From the NCBI RefSeq assembly GCF_004354365.1, contig NZ_SJCY01000012.1:42297-106296 (forward strand): a DNA stretch of 64,000 bases, in the 5' to 3' direction. Below the pieces are notes generated by a model. That model worked only from the letters and a program-made list of their open reading frames with translations, did not search any database and was not told the DNA's origin. Every line of letters begins with the position of its first letter. Position 1 is the stretch's first letter. Of this stretch, positions 1 through 9,592 are shown piece by piece. The DNA is from Pedobacter changchengzhani. Its GTDB lineage: Bacteria; Bacteroidota; Bacteroidia; Sphingobacteriales; Sphingobacteriaceae. Both the position numbers and the translations under genes were made by a program.

Positions 1-2273
1 AAATAAGCGCCACGTTCCTGTATCCAACCTTCAAAATCAGCAGCAGTAATTTTATTTGGATAATCTAAAAGGCGGTTATTTGGATTAACTATTTTTACTT
101 CCGAATTTTCTTCAGTTACCCGTTTATTGGCAATATTAAATGGATAAATACCGAAATTTTGCAAGGCCATATCTTGCGTAGTATTGTACTGCATTACAAT
201 TGTACCGCCATTTTCTACGTAAGAACAGAGTGCTGTTTGCCAATTTTTAATTCTTTTTTCGGTATTGATAACCCTCACGCCAGTTACAACGGCATCATAA
301 GAAGCCAATTTATTTGGGCTCAATATATCAGCTTCGCTCAGAACATCAACCTGCAAACCTGCCTGGGTCAAAAATTCAGGGATAAGATCGCCAGCACCAG
401 CAATATAGCCGATTTTTTTTGCTGTAATTTTAATATCATCCTTTAAAATAAATGTTGTTGCAGCTGTAAAATACTGTAAAACTGGTAAATGTGGATATTG
501 AATTAAATGTTGTGTTTTGCTAAATGTTTGATTATTCACTTCAAAATAAGCCGCAGCAATTATTCTTTTTAATTTAAGATTTGCAAGCATCGATTTAGTT
601 ATTGGCACATTAACATTGGTAACCTCGTTGGCTTTTAAACTAATGTGATCCAACGAAGCTGATGTTGATACCCCATCTCCAAATTTCAATAAAATTTTTC
701 CATTACTTACATCGCTATTTGATTTTAAACGAAGGCTGACTAGTAAATCTTTATCATCAGTTGCAAAATAAACAGACTCTGCAAATCCAATTTCTACCGC
801 CGGTACTATGCGCAGTTGTTCTACAATATCACCTTTAACAGGATCTAATTTTTTGTAGGATAAAGGAAGATTAACCTCCAATTGTTGTGAACCCACTTTT
901 AGCGACAGTTTAACCATTAACGGCGATTCCATTTCGGGCAAGCCAATTAAAGTATCGTTGGGCACACTAAAAGTTGCGGCATTTTTAGCTCCCTTTGATA
1001 ACCAATAAGGCTCAGTTAAAGTTGCGTTGGTAGGAATTGTGATATTGTGCGTTAAAGTAAACAAAGAATCATCGGCCAGTTTAAAGTTTGATATTTCCTT
1101 TTCGTTTAACCAATTTATACTTTCCAAAACAATCGGATTTTTAGTTCTGGAAATTAGATTTAACTTGAAATTATACTCACCTCCGGCAACCGCCTCAGGT
1201 TGATTGGTAACCACTTCGCCCATAAAACCCGCACAGCTTAAAATAATATTATTTAGGCACTTAAGTTTATCATTACGAAGATTTGCATCTTCAATTTGAT
1301 TAACTTTTTCTCTTACCTCAAATAGTGAGGGTAAACTTAAATCAGGTCGATTAAAATTAAAATTCGATACAATTTTATTAAGCATTACATCCAGCTGGGG
1401 TAATCCTTTTTTCGTCCAAATTGTATCTACTCCATCAAATAGCGAATTTTTTATGGGTTGGCCTGCAACGAGTGTAAAATATTCAGTTTTAATTCCAGGG
1501 GTGGAAGGTGTACCCGCACCTTGACTTTTATGCAAACTCCTGCTCAATCCGGCTAACTCGCCATAACCCATCCCCAATTGCGGATCGTATTGGCCAACAG
1601 TAATTTTAAACTGATTTTCTGCCGTTGTATTTACCGAGCCGAACCTAAAAGTATTCCATAACAAACGCTTAGGTTGCCAAACACTTACATATTTTAATTG
1701 ACTGGGAAATGAGTTTTTATCGGCAGCTAACTTAAACGCTTTTTCTGCCACAACTGCCGAAGCTGCATGTTGACCATGACCGGCAGCAGCTGTTGGTGGA
1801 AAGCGACATATAATAACATCGGGGCGAAATTTGCGGATTACCCAAACTACATCGGCGGTTAAGCTATCAACATCCCATTGCTTAAAAGTATCATCTGTAT
1901 TTTTTGAGAAACCAAAATCAATTGCCCTCGTAAAAAACTGCTTTGCACCATCCAACTTTCTGGCTTCCAAAAGCTCGTGTGTTCTAATTAAACCAAGCGC
2001 TGCACCTTGTTCTGTACCTAAAAGATTTTGCCCACCATCGCCACGGGTAAGCGATAAGTAAGCTGTTTCTACATTTTTATCATTCACCAACCAAGATAGC
2101 AAACCAGTATTTTCATCATCAGGATGTGCGGCAATGTACAATACTTTCGGTATGTGCTGGAGTGTTTTAATATCCCTGAAAATTTCGGATGATTTAGCAG
2201 GCCGCACTTGCTGTGCCATACAAAAAACACTTAAAAAAGAGAGGTAAACTATTCCACTAAACGATTTGAACAT
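1..2273 (-). CDS. PIG-L family deacetylase, secreted; 3' end cut by window edge
   Basis: An open frame reads from an ATG at 2273 to the window edge, about 757 codons with no stop. It begins with a signal peptide (hydrophobic to about residue 20, ending CMAQQ). The AHPDDE motif at residues 49-54 is the zinc-binding signature of PIG-L/LmbE N-deacetylases, and a distal His-rich stretch (AAAGHGQHAAS) probably supplies the third ligand. The family removes acetyl groups from GlcNAc-type sugars. The last part looks like a Rossmann/ThuA-like domain (IGYIAGAGDLIPEFL onward). The long architecture is common for periplasmic Bacteroidota members. Substrate unknown; the C-terminus is outside the window. 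Confidence 0.9.
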   Translation of the reverse strand, partial: MFKSFSGIVYLSFLSVFCMAQQVRPAKSSEIFRDIKTLQHIPKVLYIAAHPDDENTGLLSWLVNDKNVETAYLSLTRGDGGQNLLGTEQGAALGLIRTHELLEARKLDGAKQFFTRAIDFGFSKNTDDTFKQWDVDSLTADVVWVIRKFRPDVIICRFPPTAAAGHGQHAASAVVAEKAFKLAADKNSFPSQLKYVSVWQPKRLLWNTFRFGSVNTTAENQFKITVGQYDPQLGMGYGELAGLSRSLHKSQGAGTPSTPGIKTEYFTLVAGQPIKNSLFDGVDTIWTKKGLPQLDVMLNKIVSNFNFNRPDLSLPSLFEVREKVNQIEDANLRNDKLKCLNNIILSCAGFMGEVVTNQPEAVAGGEYNFKLNLISRTKNPIVLESINWLNEKEISNFKLADDSLFTLTHNITIPTNATLTEPYWLSKGAKNAATFSVPNDTLIGLPEMESPLMVKLSLKVGSQQLEVNLPLSYKKLDPVKGDIVEQLRIVPAVEIGFAESVYFATDDKDLLVSLRLKSNSDVSNGKILLKFGDGVSTSASLDHISLKANEVTNVNVPITKSMLANLKLKRIIAAAYFEVNNQTFSKTQHLIQYPHLPVLQYFTAATTFILKDDIKITAKKIGYIAGAGDLIPEFLTQAGLQVDVLSEADILSPNKLASYDAVVTGVRVINTEKRIKNWQTALCSYVENGGTIVMQYNTTQDMALQNFGIYPFNIANKRVTEENSEVKIVNPNNRLLDYPNKITAADFEGWIQERGAY

Positions 2274-2477
2274 AAAATTTGCTTTATAAGTTCAAATATG
2301 ATGAATTTGGTTTTAGTTTAGGTACCAGAAAACAAAAAAGGTACCATATTAAAATAATTTGAATATCACATTAGCCACAAACCAGCTTGAAGCTCTAAAA
2401 TTTTTTAGCATAACTTTTTAACTCACACAGTTAGCGGGACACTACCCATCAACTTTTTTTTTTGTGCAATGGTTGCG

Positions 2478-3980
2478 TTAATTAATTTTTAAAGCCTTTG
2501 ATGTTCTCGTCCTTGTAGATTTACAAAGCGCTGCATCTGTTGCAAGATCTATCCCATAAGTAGGAATAATTTCTTTTATTTTTTGTTGCCATTCGGCGGT
2601 TTCCATTTCCTTTTTAAAACATCTGCTCAGCAAATCCAACATAATCGAAACTGCTGTTGACGCACCAGGAGAAGCGCCAAGTAATGCTGCAATAGAACCA
2701 TCGGCTGCATTTACAACTTCAGTTCCAAATTCCAACATACCGCCACCACTGGCTTTCTTTTTAATTACTTGTACCCGTTGTCCGGCATTTTCTAATTCCC
2801 AATCTTTCAGCTCAGCTTTTGGTAAATATTCTTTTAAGGCTTCCAATCTATCCTCGGGCGATTGCCTAACCTGATCTATTAAATATTTTGTTAAATCGAT
2901 GTTATGCAAACCAGCAGAAATCATTGGCCTGATATTGTTAAATTTAATTGATTTTGCTAGATCCATAAAAGATCCATTTTTTAAAAACTTAGTCGAAAAA
3001 CCTGCATACGGACCAAAAAGCAGTGCTTGCTTTCCATTTATAGTTCTGGTATCTAAATGTGGTACTGACATTGGTGGCGCACCAACTGCAGCTTTACCAT
3101 AAACTTTTGCATGGTGCGCGGCAATTATCTTTTCATTTGTACATTTTAACCATTGGCCGCTTACCGGAAAACCACCAAAACCTTTGCCTTCTTCAATGTC
3201 TGCTTTTTCTAATAAAAGTAACGATCCACCACCGGCGCCAATAAAAACAAATTTTGCGGTACGTTTCCTTTTCTTGCCAGTTTCTAAATTTTTAACTTTA
3301 ACCTCCCAGTGGCTGGATTCATTTTTCTCTAAATCCCGTATCTCATGATCAAAAAATAAAGAAACATTTTTTTGAGTTTTTAAATAAGAAAACATGTCGC
3401 GGGTTAAAGAGCCAAAATTTACATCAGTACCCAAATCCATACGGGTTGCCGCAACTTTTTCGGTTTTTTTACGTCCATCCATAATTAGTGGCACCCAATC
3501 TTTTATTTTTTCTGCATCGTCTGTAAATTGCATATCGCTAAACAAGTCACACTTTTGCATGGCTTCGAAACGTTTCTTTAAAAACTCTACATTTTTTTTG
3601 CCCCAAACAAAGCTCATGTGTGGTATGCTTCGAATAAAATTCTCGGGGTTTGATATTAATCCCTTATCAATTAAATAAGTCCAGAATTGCTTAGAAACTT
3701 CAAAATTTTCGGCAATGTGCACTGCCTTCGATATTTCTACTGTTCCGTCTTTTTTCTCTGGTGTATAGTTTAATTCGCAAAATGCCGAGTGGCCTGTTCC
3801 GGCATTATTCCACGCATCCGAACTTTCGGCAGCAGCAACATCTAAGCGTTCGTATATTTCTATGCTCAAATCGGGCTGTAATTCTTTAAGTAAAACACCC
3901 AATGTGGCGCTCATTATACCAGCCCCTATTAAAATTATATCTGCGTCAGTTTCGCCAACTGTCTTATTCTTTTTTGTCAT
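2478..3980 (-). CDS. mqo: Malate:quinone oxidoreductase
   Basis: FAD enzyme of the membrane face that oxidises malate to oxaloacetate and passes electrons to the quinone pool, bypassing NAD-linked malate dehydrogenase. The 500-residue length is usual. The N-terminal Rossmann fingerprint is at about residues 15-28 (IILIGAGIMSATLG), followed by a stretch typical of Mqo (SSDAWNNAGTGHSAFCELNY). The C-terminus has the conserved GASPGASTAVSIMLDLL segment. ATG start at 3980. It stands alone, with about 200 and 285 bases to its neighbours. Family assignment is firm; physiological direction is inferred from the family. Confidence 0.96.
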   Translation of the reverse strand: MTKKNKTVGETDADIILIGAGIMSATLGVLLKELQPDLSIEIYERLDVAAAESSDAWNNAGTGHSAFCELNYTPEKKDGTVEISKAVHIAENFEVSKQFWTYLIDKGLISNPENFIRSIPHMSFVWGKKNVEFLKKRFEAMQKCDLFSDMQFTDDAEKIKDWVPLIMDGRKKTEKVAATRMDLGTDVNFGSLTRDMFSYLKTQKNVSLFFDHEIRDLEKNESSHWEVKVKNLETGKKRKRTAKFVFIGAGGGSLLLLEKADIEEGKGFGGFPVSGQWLKCTNEKIIAAHHAKVYGKAAVGAPPMSVPHLDTRTINGKQALLFGPYAGFSTKFLKNGSFMDLAKSIKFNNIRPMISAGLHNIDLTKYLIDQVRQSPEDRLEALKEYLPKAELKDWELENAGQRVQVIKKKASGGGMLEFGTEVVNAADGSIAALLGASPGASTAVSIMLDLLSRCFKKEMETAEWQQKIKEIIPTYGIDLATDAALCKSTRTRTSKALKIN

Positions 3981-4265
3981 TTTATATTAAAGGAAAATGC
4001 GAATTTAAATCTTTTCGAGCAATTACCAATTTCACCGTTAAAATTTAAAAATAATTGCGGAAAGATGATAAATTTTGGGTTTACCTACCAAATCAACTAT
4101 TTAATAAGATGAGTTTGATAATTTTACCGAAGAAATGTAGTCTTTCTTATCGTTATTCTAAGGCTCATTGTCATGCTAGCCCGATGCATCTGGAGAGGGT
4201 AACGGACCGTCGAGCCAAAACATTCTTTAAGGCCTTAAAATCAATATTTAATTATTTAACTCAGC

Positions 4266-4670
4266 TTAATAGTTAAAGGTTATATTTTGCTTAATATCTG
4301 GGTGCAAACTATTTGCTACAGGGCAGGTTCTTGCAGATCTTTCGATAATTGCTTTTGTTTTATCAGTATAATCGTGATTTGGAAATTGCAAATTAACCAC
4401 AATTTCGACTACCCTACGTGGCTCAGTTGCCATTATTTTTGTTATTTCTGCAGTTGTACCGTCAATATTGAAACCATGTTCGTTTGCTGCAATGCCAACA
4501 ATCGTTAACATGCAATTTCCTAACGATGTAGCCAATAAATCCGACGGAGAAAATGCCTCACCTTTACCTTTATTGTCGATTGGCGCATCTGTTATGATTT
4601 CGCTACCCGATGCTAAATGAATGGAATTGGTTCTCAATCCCCCATTATAAGTAATTTTTGATGTCGCCAT
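4266..4670 (-). CDS. OsmC family peroxiredoxin-like protein
   Basis: OsmC/Ohr-fold protein. Members reduce organic hydroperoxides with a cysteine pair. I place the start at the ATG at 4670 (MATSKITYNG); an in-frame ATG at 4688 would add only MQKKKI. Family marks: FSPSDLLATSLGNCMLTI carrying the first conserved Cys, and RTCPVANSLHPDI carrying the second (about residue 115). The protein has about 134 residues, normal for the family. It is transcribed alone. OsmC versus YhfA-type subgroup cannot be settled by eye. Confidence 0.9.
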   Translation of the reverse strand: MATSKITYNGGLRTNSIHLASGSEIITDAPIDNKGKGEAFSPSDLLATSLGNCMLTIVGIAANEHGFNIDGTTAEITKIMATEPRRVVEIVVNLQFPNHDYTDKTKAIIERSARTCPVANSLHPDIKQNITFNY

Positions 4671-4835
4671 AATTTTCTTTTTTTGCAAACTTAACTTTTG
4701 CTTGTAAAAAAATAAACTTTTCGATGCCCAATTCTCATTTTTTTTATAAAATGACGGAAAAATTAATTTTTTAAATATTCCAGACCGAAAATCTATTTTA
4801 ATTCGTATTATTAGGGTTAAAATTTTTCCACTTTT

Positions 4836-6140
4836 ATGAAATACTGTATATTATTGATTTTTGCTTTTTCGTTGGCAGGCTGTTCAAAAGAGAAAACAGA
4901 CGATGTTTTACTGGAATTAGACCGCGTAAAACTTAAAGAAAACTTAAACTACGATAGAATTCTATTTTACAAATTCGCTAAAATTGCCTTGCGCGCTAAT
5001 GCCGTGCAAGACACAACGCTTAAAGAATATCAGCTTTTTTCTGCAAGTTCAAAAAATCTACTCAGCAACTTAAATAACGTAAAAGTAGACAGTGGGCAGG
5101 ATATTTCTGCCATCGACGCTTTACGCATGTACCAAGATTACCGAAATGTAAAAAAGTTTGTTAAAGTAACTGATGAAGATATTTTCCCGACTTTAATAGA
5201 AAGCTTTAATACCTTATATGGAGAAAAGGGAACACAAAACACGCTGTTAAGTGGAGAGAGCAAGGTTTATAACCAAAATGTAGAGCACGCCATTTTAAGT
5301 GTGGCAACTTTAGCAGCCAAAAGCTTTGGGCCAGAATTGGCACTTTACGAATGTTCTAAAACGCAACCCGAAAACTTAAAAGATAGCGAAGAGAAAACTT
5401 TGCTAGAGTTTATCAGAGGTTTCCTTTTTTTTAGCAATAACTTACTTTACCTATCGGAGGATGGGTTTTCAAGGAATATTACCTGGTTGGAAAAAAATAA
5501 GCAAATTCCTCTACCTTTTACCAAAGCCTTTTTCGGTTGGAGAAACCTGAGCGATAAGCAAGCTAATATCGGATTTCACGGGATGAACTGTTTGTTTAGA
5601 GGTATGGACCGATTAAGAATGGAGCGAAAAATTGACGAAGAAAGGGCACTAAATGATTTCGAACTCTTTATAAACGACGCCCATAAGTTAGGTTTAGAGA
5701 GCGAATTGGTTTGGATGGTAGAAAGCTATTTATACCTAAAAAGAGAAAAACCAGAATTGGCTGTGGTTCCTCTCGGCAAATTAAAAAATAGTCCACTATT
5801 AAGCAATAGCGAAAAAGAGGCAATAGAAAAAACCATAATTTACTCGAAAAACAGAGAAACTGGCGACAAACTGAATGGCGTTTACGATAAAGCCATCATT
5901 TCAAAAATTGCTACAAAATATATGTTTTCGATACTTGCAAAAATAGACTGGGAAACACTTTTACGAGAAAAAGGCGTACCAAATACCAAAGAGATATTTG
6001 CAACATTGAGAAAATACGATACTATAGCAAAAAAAGTGGAAAGCTATTCAGAAAGTAAAATTTTAGATGATGGTAAAAAAACACTGGAAGATAAAGGTAG
6101 AGGGTTGTTAGAAGATGCTAAAAATTTGTTAAATCGTTAG
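4836..6140 (+). CDS. Lipoprotein of unknown function
   Basis: 434 residues with a clear lipobox (LAGC, Cys16) after a short hydrophobic leader, so probably a lipid-anchored envelope protein. The rest is charged and helix-rich, with spacing that suggests TPR-like or other helical repeats, but I recognise no named domain. A stretch near the middle (IRGFLFFSNNLLYLSEDG) is hydrophobic but short. The end is basic (KKTLEDKGRGLLEDAKNLL). It reads in the same direction as the membrane protein gene at 7641, and the two may have been neighbours before the insertion sequence landed between them. Confidence 0.75.
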   Translation: MKYCILLIFAFSLAGCSKEKTDDVLLELDRVKLKENLNYDRILFYKFAKIALRANAVQDTTLKEYQLFSASSKNLLSNLNNVKVDSGQDISAIDALRMYQDYRNVKKFVKVTDEDIFPTLIESFNTLYGEKGTQNTLLSGESKVYNQNVEHAILSVATLAAKSFGPELALYECSKTQPENLKDSEEKTLLEFIRGFLFFSNNLLYLSEDGFSRNITWLEKNKQIPLPFTKAFFGWRNLSDKQANIGFHGMNCLFRGMDRLRMERKIDEERALNDFELFINDAHKLGLESELVWMVESYLYLKREKPELAVVPLGKLKNSPLLSNSEKEAIEKTIIYSKNRETGDKLNGVYDKAIISKIATKYMFSILAKIDWETLLREKGVPNTKEIFATLRKYDTIAKKVESYSESKILDDGKKTLEDKGRGLLEDAKNLLNR

Positions 6141-6189
6141 ATGTTTGATTGGTTAAATTATCTTGGTCCGATTTTTTTTGTTCTGGTTT

Positions 6190-6214
6190 TGGACTGACCC
6201 CTTAAAGTTGGACA
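6190..6214 (+). repeat. IS left terminal inverted repeat
   Basis: 25 bases starting TGGACTGACCCC that match the reverse complement of 7597-7621 without a mismatch. The next base outward differs, fixing the end at 6190. Confidence 0.95.
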
Positions 6215-6230
6215 CAATTTTAAGGGTAAT

Positions 6231-6750
6231 TATGAAAAAAAACAGGAAGCACAGCGTTGAGTTCAAGCTTGAGGCAGTCAATAAAAAAGCGCAAGGAGAG
6301 TCAGTGAGTTCTTTATCGAAAAGTTTGGGCATCTCCCCCTCACTGGTATGGAAATGGGTTGACGAGTATACAACCTTTGGTAAAAGCGGGTTCCTAACCA
6401 AGCAGCAGGAGCGATATACAGTGCAGTTTAGGATGGATGTGGTGAGTTATCACAAACAAAAAGGGATATCTTTGCGTGAGAGCTGCATGCGCTTCGGCAT
6501 CCGTTCCCAGAGTACTCTTTACTGCTGGCTTACGACATTTGATCAATATGGATGTGAAGGGCTGAAGGTGCGGTATGAAAGCATCCCGAATATGGAAAGA
6601 AGAAAGACTGAAAGAAAGATTATTGAAGACCTTTCAAGGTTAGAGGAACTGGAAAAGGAGAATCTTTACTTAAGAGCGGAGAACGATTTTTTAAAAAAGC
6701 TCGATGCCTTGACCCAAAAAAGACAAACACCGCCAAGGAAAAAGCGCTAG
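6231..6750 (+). CDS. IS3-family OrfA (helix-turn-helix DNA-binding subunit)
   Basis: 172 residues from the ATG at 6231 (MKKNRKHSVEFKLEAVNKKA); an upstream in-frame ATG at 6163 lies outside the element and is rejected. Two consecutive HTH modules are visible, first SVSSLSKSLGISPSLVWKWV and then ISLRESCMRFGIRSQSTLYC, the IS150-type arrangement. A leucine-zipper-like helix follows (LEELEKENLYLRAENDFLKKL). OrfA alone binds the ends and usually represses. It ends at a TAG overlapping the first base of OrfB's GTG. Confidence 0.93.
6693..6699 (+). other. Programmed -1 ribosomal frameshift heptamer
   Basis: The sequence A AAA AAG falls exactly in the OrfA frame (codons AAA at 6694, AAG at 6697). A -1 slip leads into an open frame (ARCLDPKKTNTAKEKALV) that joins OrfB without a stop, giving the OrfAB transposase. 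A6G is the canonical IS3-family slippery site. Confidence 0.88.
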
Positions 6751-7586
6751 TGATTTGTGGGCTGAGGCGGATATATCCCTTAGATGTGCTCTTGTCGGTA
6801 TCGGAGATGCCAAGGAGTAGTTATTATTACCATGCCGGCAGATTCATGGCCACCAGCAAGTACGGTATGGTGGAAAGTGAGATAAAGGAAATCTACCATA
6901 GCAATAAGGGAAGGTACGGGTATAGGAGGATAACCTTGGAAATGAGGAACAGGGGGCATGTGATCAATCACAAAACTGTTTCCAGGCTGATGCGCCTGCT
7001 GGGCATCAAGTCCCTGGTCAGGGGAAAAAAATATGTTTCCTACAAAGGGACTACCGGGGTGGCGTCGCCCAATATCCTGAAACAGAACTTTAAGGCGGAA
7101 CGACCGCTGATGAAATGGGCGACGGATGTCACAGAGTTCAGGGTCATGAACAAAAAGGTCTATCTGTCCCCTGTAATGGAACTGTACAACGGAGAAATCA
7201 TAAACTACACGATTTCTAGCTCTCCCAACTTCGGGCTGGTCAAGGGCATGCTGGAGGGGGCGGTAAGGAAGATCAGGGGCAAGGATAGACCGATACTACA
7301 CTCAGATCAAGGCTGGCATTACAGGATGAAAGAGTTTAGGCAGATACTCGTTGAGAACGGAATCACACAGAGCATGTCCAGAAAGGGCAATTGCTACGAC
7401 AACGCCGTGATGGAAAACTTCTTCGGAACGATCAAATCGGAAATGTTCTATATGAAAAAATACACTTCTGTGGAGGAACTTGAAAAAGAGATAAAAGAAT
7501 ATATTGATTATTATAACAACGACAGGATCAGGTTAAATCTAAATGGAATGAGTCCCGTGAAATACAGAATAAAAGAAAAATATTAA
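6750..7586 (+). CDS. IS3-family OrfB (DDE integrase domain; made as OrfAB fusion)
   Basis: Catalytic part of the transposase, RNase H-like DDE fold. It has the HTH_21-like region (KEIYHSNKGRYGYRRITLEM), then the three acidic residues: D in MKWATDVTEF, D in LHSDQGWHY, and E in DNAVMENFFGTIKSE, with the expected D-E spacing of 35 and Lys/Arg after it. The frame is open back to the frameshift site at 6699. The GTG at 6750 is only a nominal start; the functional product is most likely the fusion. Confidence 0.93.
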   Translation: MICGLRRIYPLDVLLSVSEMPRSSYYYHAGRFMATSKYGMVESEIKEIYHSNKGRYGYRRITLEMRNRGHVINHKTVSRLMRLLGIKSLVRGKKYVSYKGTTGVASPNILKQNFKAERPLMKWATDVTEFRVMNKKVYLSPVMELYNGEIINYTISSSPNFGLVKGMLEGAVRKIRGKDRPILHSDQGWHYRMKEFRQILVENGITQSMSRKGNCYDNAVMENFFGTIKSEMFYMKKYTSVEELEKEIKEYIDYYNNDRIRLNLNGMSPVKYRIKEKY

Positions 7587-7596
7587 TCATTAGCTT

Positions 7597-7621
7597 TGTC
7601 CAACTTTAAGGGGTCAGTCCA
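7597..7621 (-). repeat. IS right terminal inverted repeat
   Basis: Perfect reverse complement of 6190-6214. Its outer end is 20 bases upstream of the start codon at 7641. Confidence 0.95.
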
Positions 7622-7640
7622 TAAAAATGCAAAGGAAAAA

Positions 7641-8231
7641 ATGAAAGAAAATCCTGATATTTTTGAACAGATTAAAACAAAGTACAAAGCAGATATGGCA
7701 TTGCGAAAAGCATTGCCCGTTAATTATTTACCTATATTTATTTTAATTGGGGTAGCCATATTTCAATTTTACCTTTGCGCAACAGAATGGCAGGTAAACG
7801 AAAAAATTGAATACACCTATTTCGCTATTTTATTTTTCACTTGTACGCTTACTTTAATTCCAGAAGCAGTAAGTGATAAGAAAATGGGTAAGTCGGCCGC
7901 TATTTTAATAACCGTTATATTCTCGTTAATCATTTCTGGGTTATATACAATCAACCCCATCCCCAAAATTTTCTACATCGTAATTTTTGCGTATTTAAAT
8001 GTAATTTATCACCTCATTTTCGCTAATCAAAAGCAAATAGAAAAAAATACCACCAGCGGTGGCTGTATGTTATTGCTGTTTATTTTAGTTATTGCAATTG
8101 CATCTATTTTAGCGTTCAACTCATCCATGTTTAGGGTTTTCGCCAACAAATACAATATGTATTATTTCTTCAATGGGCTTTATTTTATTGCCATGAGCTG
8201 GATAAATTATAACACGCAAAAACACGTTTAA
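7641..8231 (+). CDS. Small polytopic membrane protein, unknown function
   Basis: 196 residues. I choose the ATG at 7641, preceded by AAAGGA ten bases upstream, rather than the longer frame that would begin inside the IS end. About five hydrophobic segments are visible (for example YLPIFILIGVAIFQFYLC, SAAILITVIFSLIISGLYTI, IFYIVIFAYLNVIYHLIF, CMLLLFILVIAIASILAF). The N-terminus is charged and cytosolic-looking. No family is recognised. The insertion sequence ends 20 bp upstream, so any native promoter close to the gene has been cut away. Confidence 0.75.
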   Translation: MKENPDIFEQIKTKYKADMALRKALPVNYLPIFILIGVAIFQFYLCATEWQVNEKIEYTYFAILFFTCTLTLIPEAVSDKKMGKSAAILITVIFSLIISGLYTINPIPKIFYIVIFAYLNVIYHLIFANQKQIEKNTTSGGCMLLLFILVIAIASILAFNSSMFRVFANKYNMYYFFNGLYFIAMSWINYNTQKHV

Positions 8232-8371
8232 TAAATTCGATCATCAACAACTACAGTATTGCACCTAGCGTTTTTGTTCCTCCTAAAAAAAAATCGGCAA
8301 ATTGCTTTAGGCTTTGCGACCAAAAATAGCAGTACAAATTCTGATTTTTTAAACCGTATTGCAGCGGCATC

Positions 8372-8444
8372 CTTTTTTGTTTTTTTAGTCATCCGATGAA
8401 TATTGGCACGTTGCATATATTCATCGGATGACTAAACAAAAAAG
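8372..8444. repeat. Long inverted repeat (palindromic element) upstream of lipA
   Basis: Perfect 18-bp arms, 8386-8403 and 8417-8434 (core TCATCCGATGA), around a 13-base loop. The arms continue outward as CTTTTTTGTT on the left and AACAAAAAAG on the right, offset by four extra T on the left. The rest of the 360-base gap 8232-8591 shows no gene. It could act as a terminator for the gene ending at 8231, but it lies about 140 bases away and looks more like a dispersed palindromic repeat. Confidence 0.8.
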
Positions 8445-8579
8445 ATACAGCGTAAAGACGGAGCGGACCGAATTTCCTTAAACAGGCCGTGCTTTCCTAA
8501 TCCTTAAAAAAATGAATAGGCAGGTAAAACATTACACCTTTCAAACACTTCAACATTTCAACATTTCAATCCTATTCGT

Positions 8580-8587
8580 TAACTTTG
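8580..8587 (+). promoter_or_regulatory. -7 box four bases before lipA start
   Basis: TAACTTTG matches the Bacteroidota -7 consensus TAnnTTTG exactly; four bases (CCTT) separate it from the ATG. The -33 TTTG is not clear. Implies a leaderless or near-leaderless transcript. Confidence 0.6.
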
Positions 8588-8591
8588 CCTT

Positions 8592-9485
8592 ATGATTGAT
8601 TTACCTGTAATACCTGCTGTAGCTGAAGTTAAGCGAAAACCAGATTGGCTTCGTGTAAAATTGCCAATTGGGAAAGAATATGCACAGGTACGCAGTTTGG
8701 TTGATACCCATAAATTACATACCATTTGCGAAAGCGGAAACTGCCCTAACATGGGCGAATGTTGGGGTGCAGGTACCGCAACATTTATGATTTTAGGAAA
8801 TATTTGTACGCGTAGTTGTTCGTTTTGTGCGGTGGCTACCGGAAGGCCTTTGGCAGTTGATGTTGATGAACCAAACCGCGTAGCAAACTCAGTAAAATTA
8901 ATGGGTGTAAAACATTGCGTAATTACATCGGTAGATCGTGATGATTTGAAAGATGGAGGCTCAATCATTTGGGCAGAAACGCTTCAAGCGATCCGTAAAG
9001 AGAGTCCGATTACCACGTTAGAAACACTCATACCTGATTTTAGAGGGCAATGGGATAATTTATATCGTGTTTTAGATGAAAGACCAGAAGTTGTTTCTCA
9101 CAACATGGAAACCGTTAAACGTTTAACAAAACAAGTTCGCATACAAGCAAAATACGATAGAAGTTTAGAAGCATTAAAAAGAATTTCTGAATTTAAATTA
9201 AGAACTAAAACAGGTATTATGCTTGGATTAGGTGAAACTGAAGAAGATATTTTTGAAGCAATGGATGATTTGGTTGCAAACGGCGTACACATTTTAACGT
9301 TAGGCCAATATTTACAGCCTACCAAAAACCACCACCCTGTTGTAGATTGGATCCATCCTGATACTTTTGCCATGTATAAAGAAGTTGGTATGGAGAAAGG
9401 ATTTAAGTACGTGGAAAGTGGCCCTTTAGTAAGGTCATCATACCATGCAGAAAAACATCTCTTCCCAATTGAAGGAATTTTATAA
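8592..9485 (+). CDS. lipA: Lipoyl synthase
   Basis: Radical SAM enzyme that inserts two sulfurs into the octanoyl chain on lipoyl domains of 2-oxoacid dehydrogenases and the glycine cleavage H protein. Both iron-sulfur sites are visible: the auxiliary cluster motif [12 protein letters not shown] (about residues 46-57) and the radical [11 protein letters not shown] (about 73-80). The family end motif [11 protein letters not shown] is present. The 297-residue length is typical. ATG at 8592 sits right behind an exact -7 box. No lipB is adjacent. Confidence 0.97.
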   Translation: MIDLPVIPAVAEVKRKPDWLRVKLPIGKEYAQVRSLVDTHKLHTICESGNCPNMGECWGAGTATFMILGNICTRSCSFCAVATGRPLAVDVDEPNRVANSVKLMGVKHCVITSVDRDDLKDGGSIIWAETLQAIRKESPITTLETLIPDFRGQWDNLYRVLDERPEVVSHNMETVKRLTKQVRIQAKYDRSLEALKRISEFKLRTKTGIMLGLGETEEDIFEAMDDLVANGVHILTLGQYLQPTKNHHPVVDWIHPDTFAMYKEVGMEKGFKYVESGPLVRSSYHAEKHLFPIEGIL

Positions 9486-9592
9486 CTTGCAATTAATTAT
9501 AAATAATTTTAATAAATCAAACTCCTTACAGGAATTGAAACGCAAAACTTTTTTTCAGTTTTGATGTTCAGTATTGTATCTTACAAACCGTA

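Larger units (their letters stand above)
6190..7621 (+). mobile_element. Complete IS3-family insertion sequence (IS150-like)
   Basis: A 1432-bp element bounded by perfect 25-bp terminal inverted repeats (6190-6214 and 7597-7621), carrying orfA and orfB with an intact frameshift signal. Ends read TGG...CCA. No direct target duplication is visible: the bases outside are TTT on the left and TAA on the right. The element looks richer in G than its surroundings. It lies between the stop of the lipoprotein gene (6140) and the start of the next gene (7641). All parts needed for transposition appear intact, so it may be active. Confidence 0.95.

Noticed and set aside
4055..4276. 73-codon plus-strand frame between mqo and osmC
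   Set aside because: Non-coding composition, no homologous pattern, and its end overlaps the real OsmC stop.
6180..6195. Target-site duplication of the IS
   Set aside because: Flanks TTT and TAA do not match; shifting the boundary by a few bases did not give a repeat.
8228..8416. 62-codon minus-strand frame
   Set aside because: It runs into the palindrome at 8386-8434, has no recognisable domain and no RBS.
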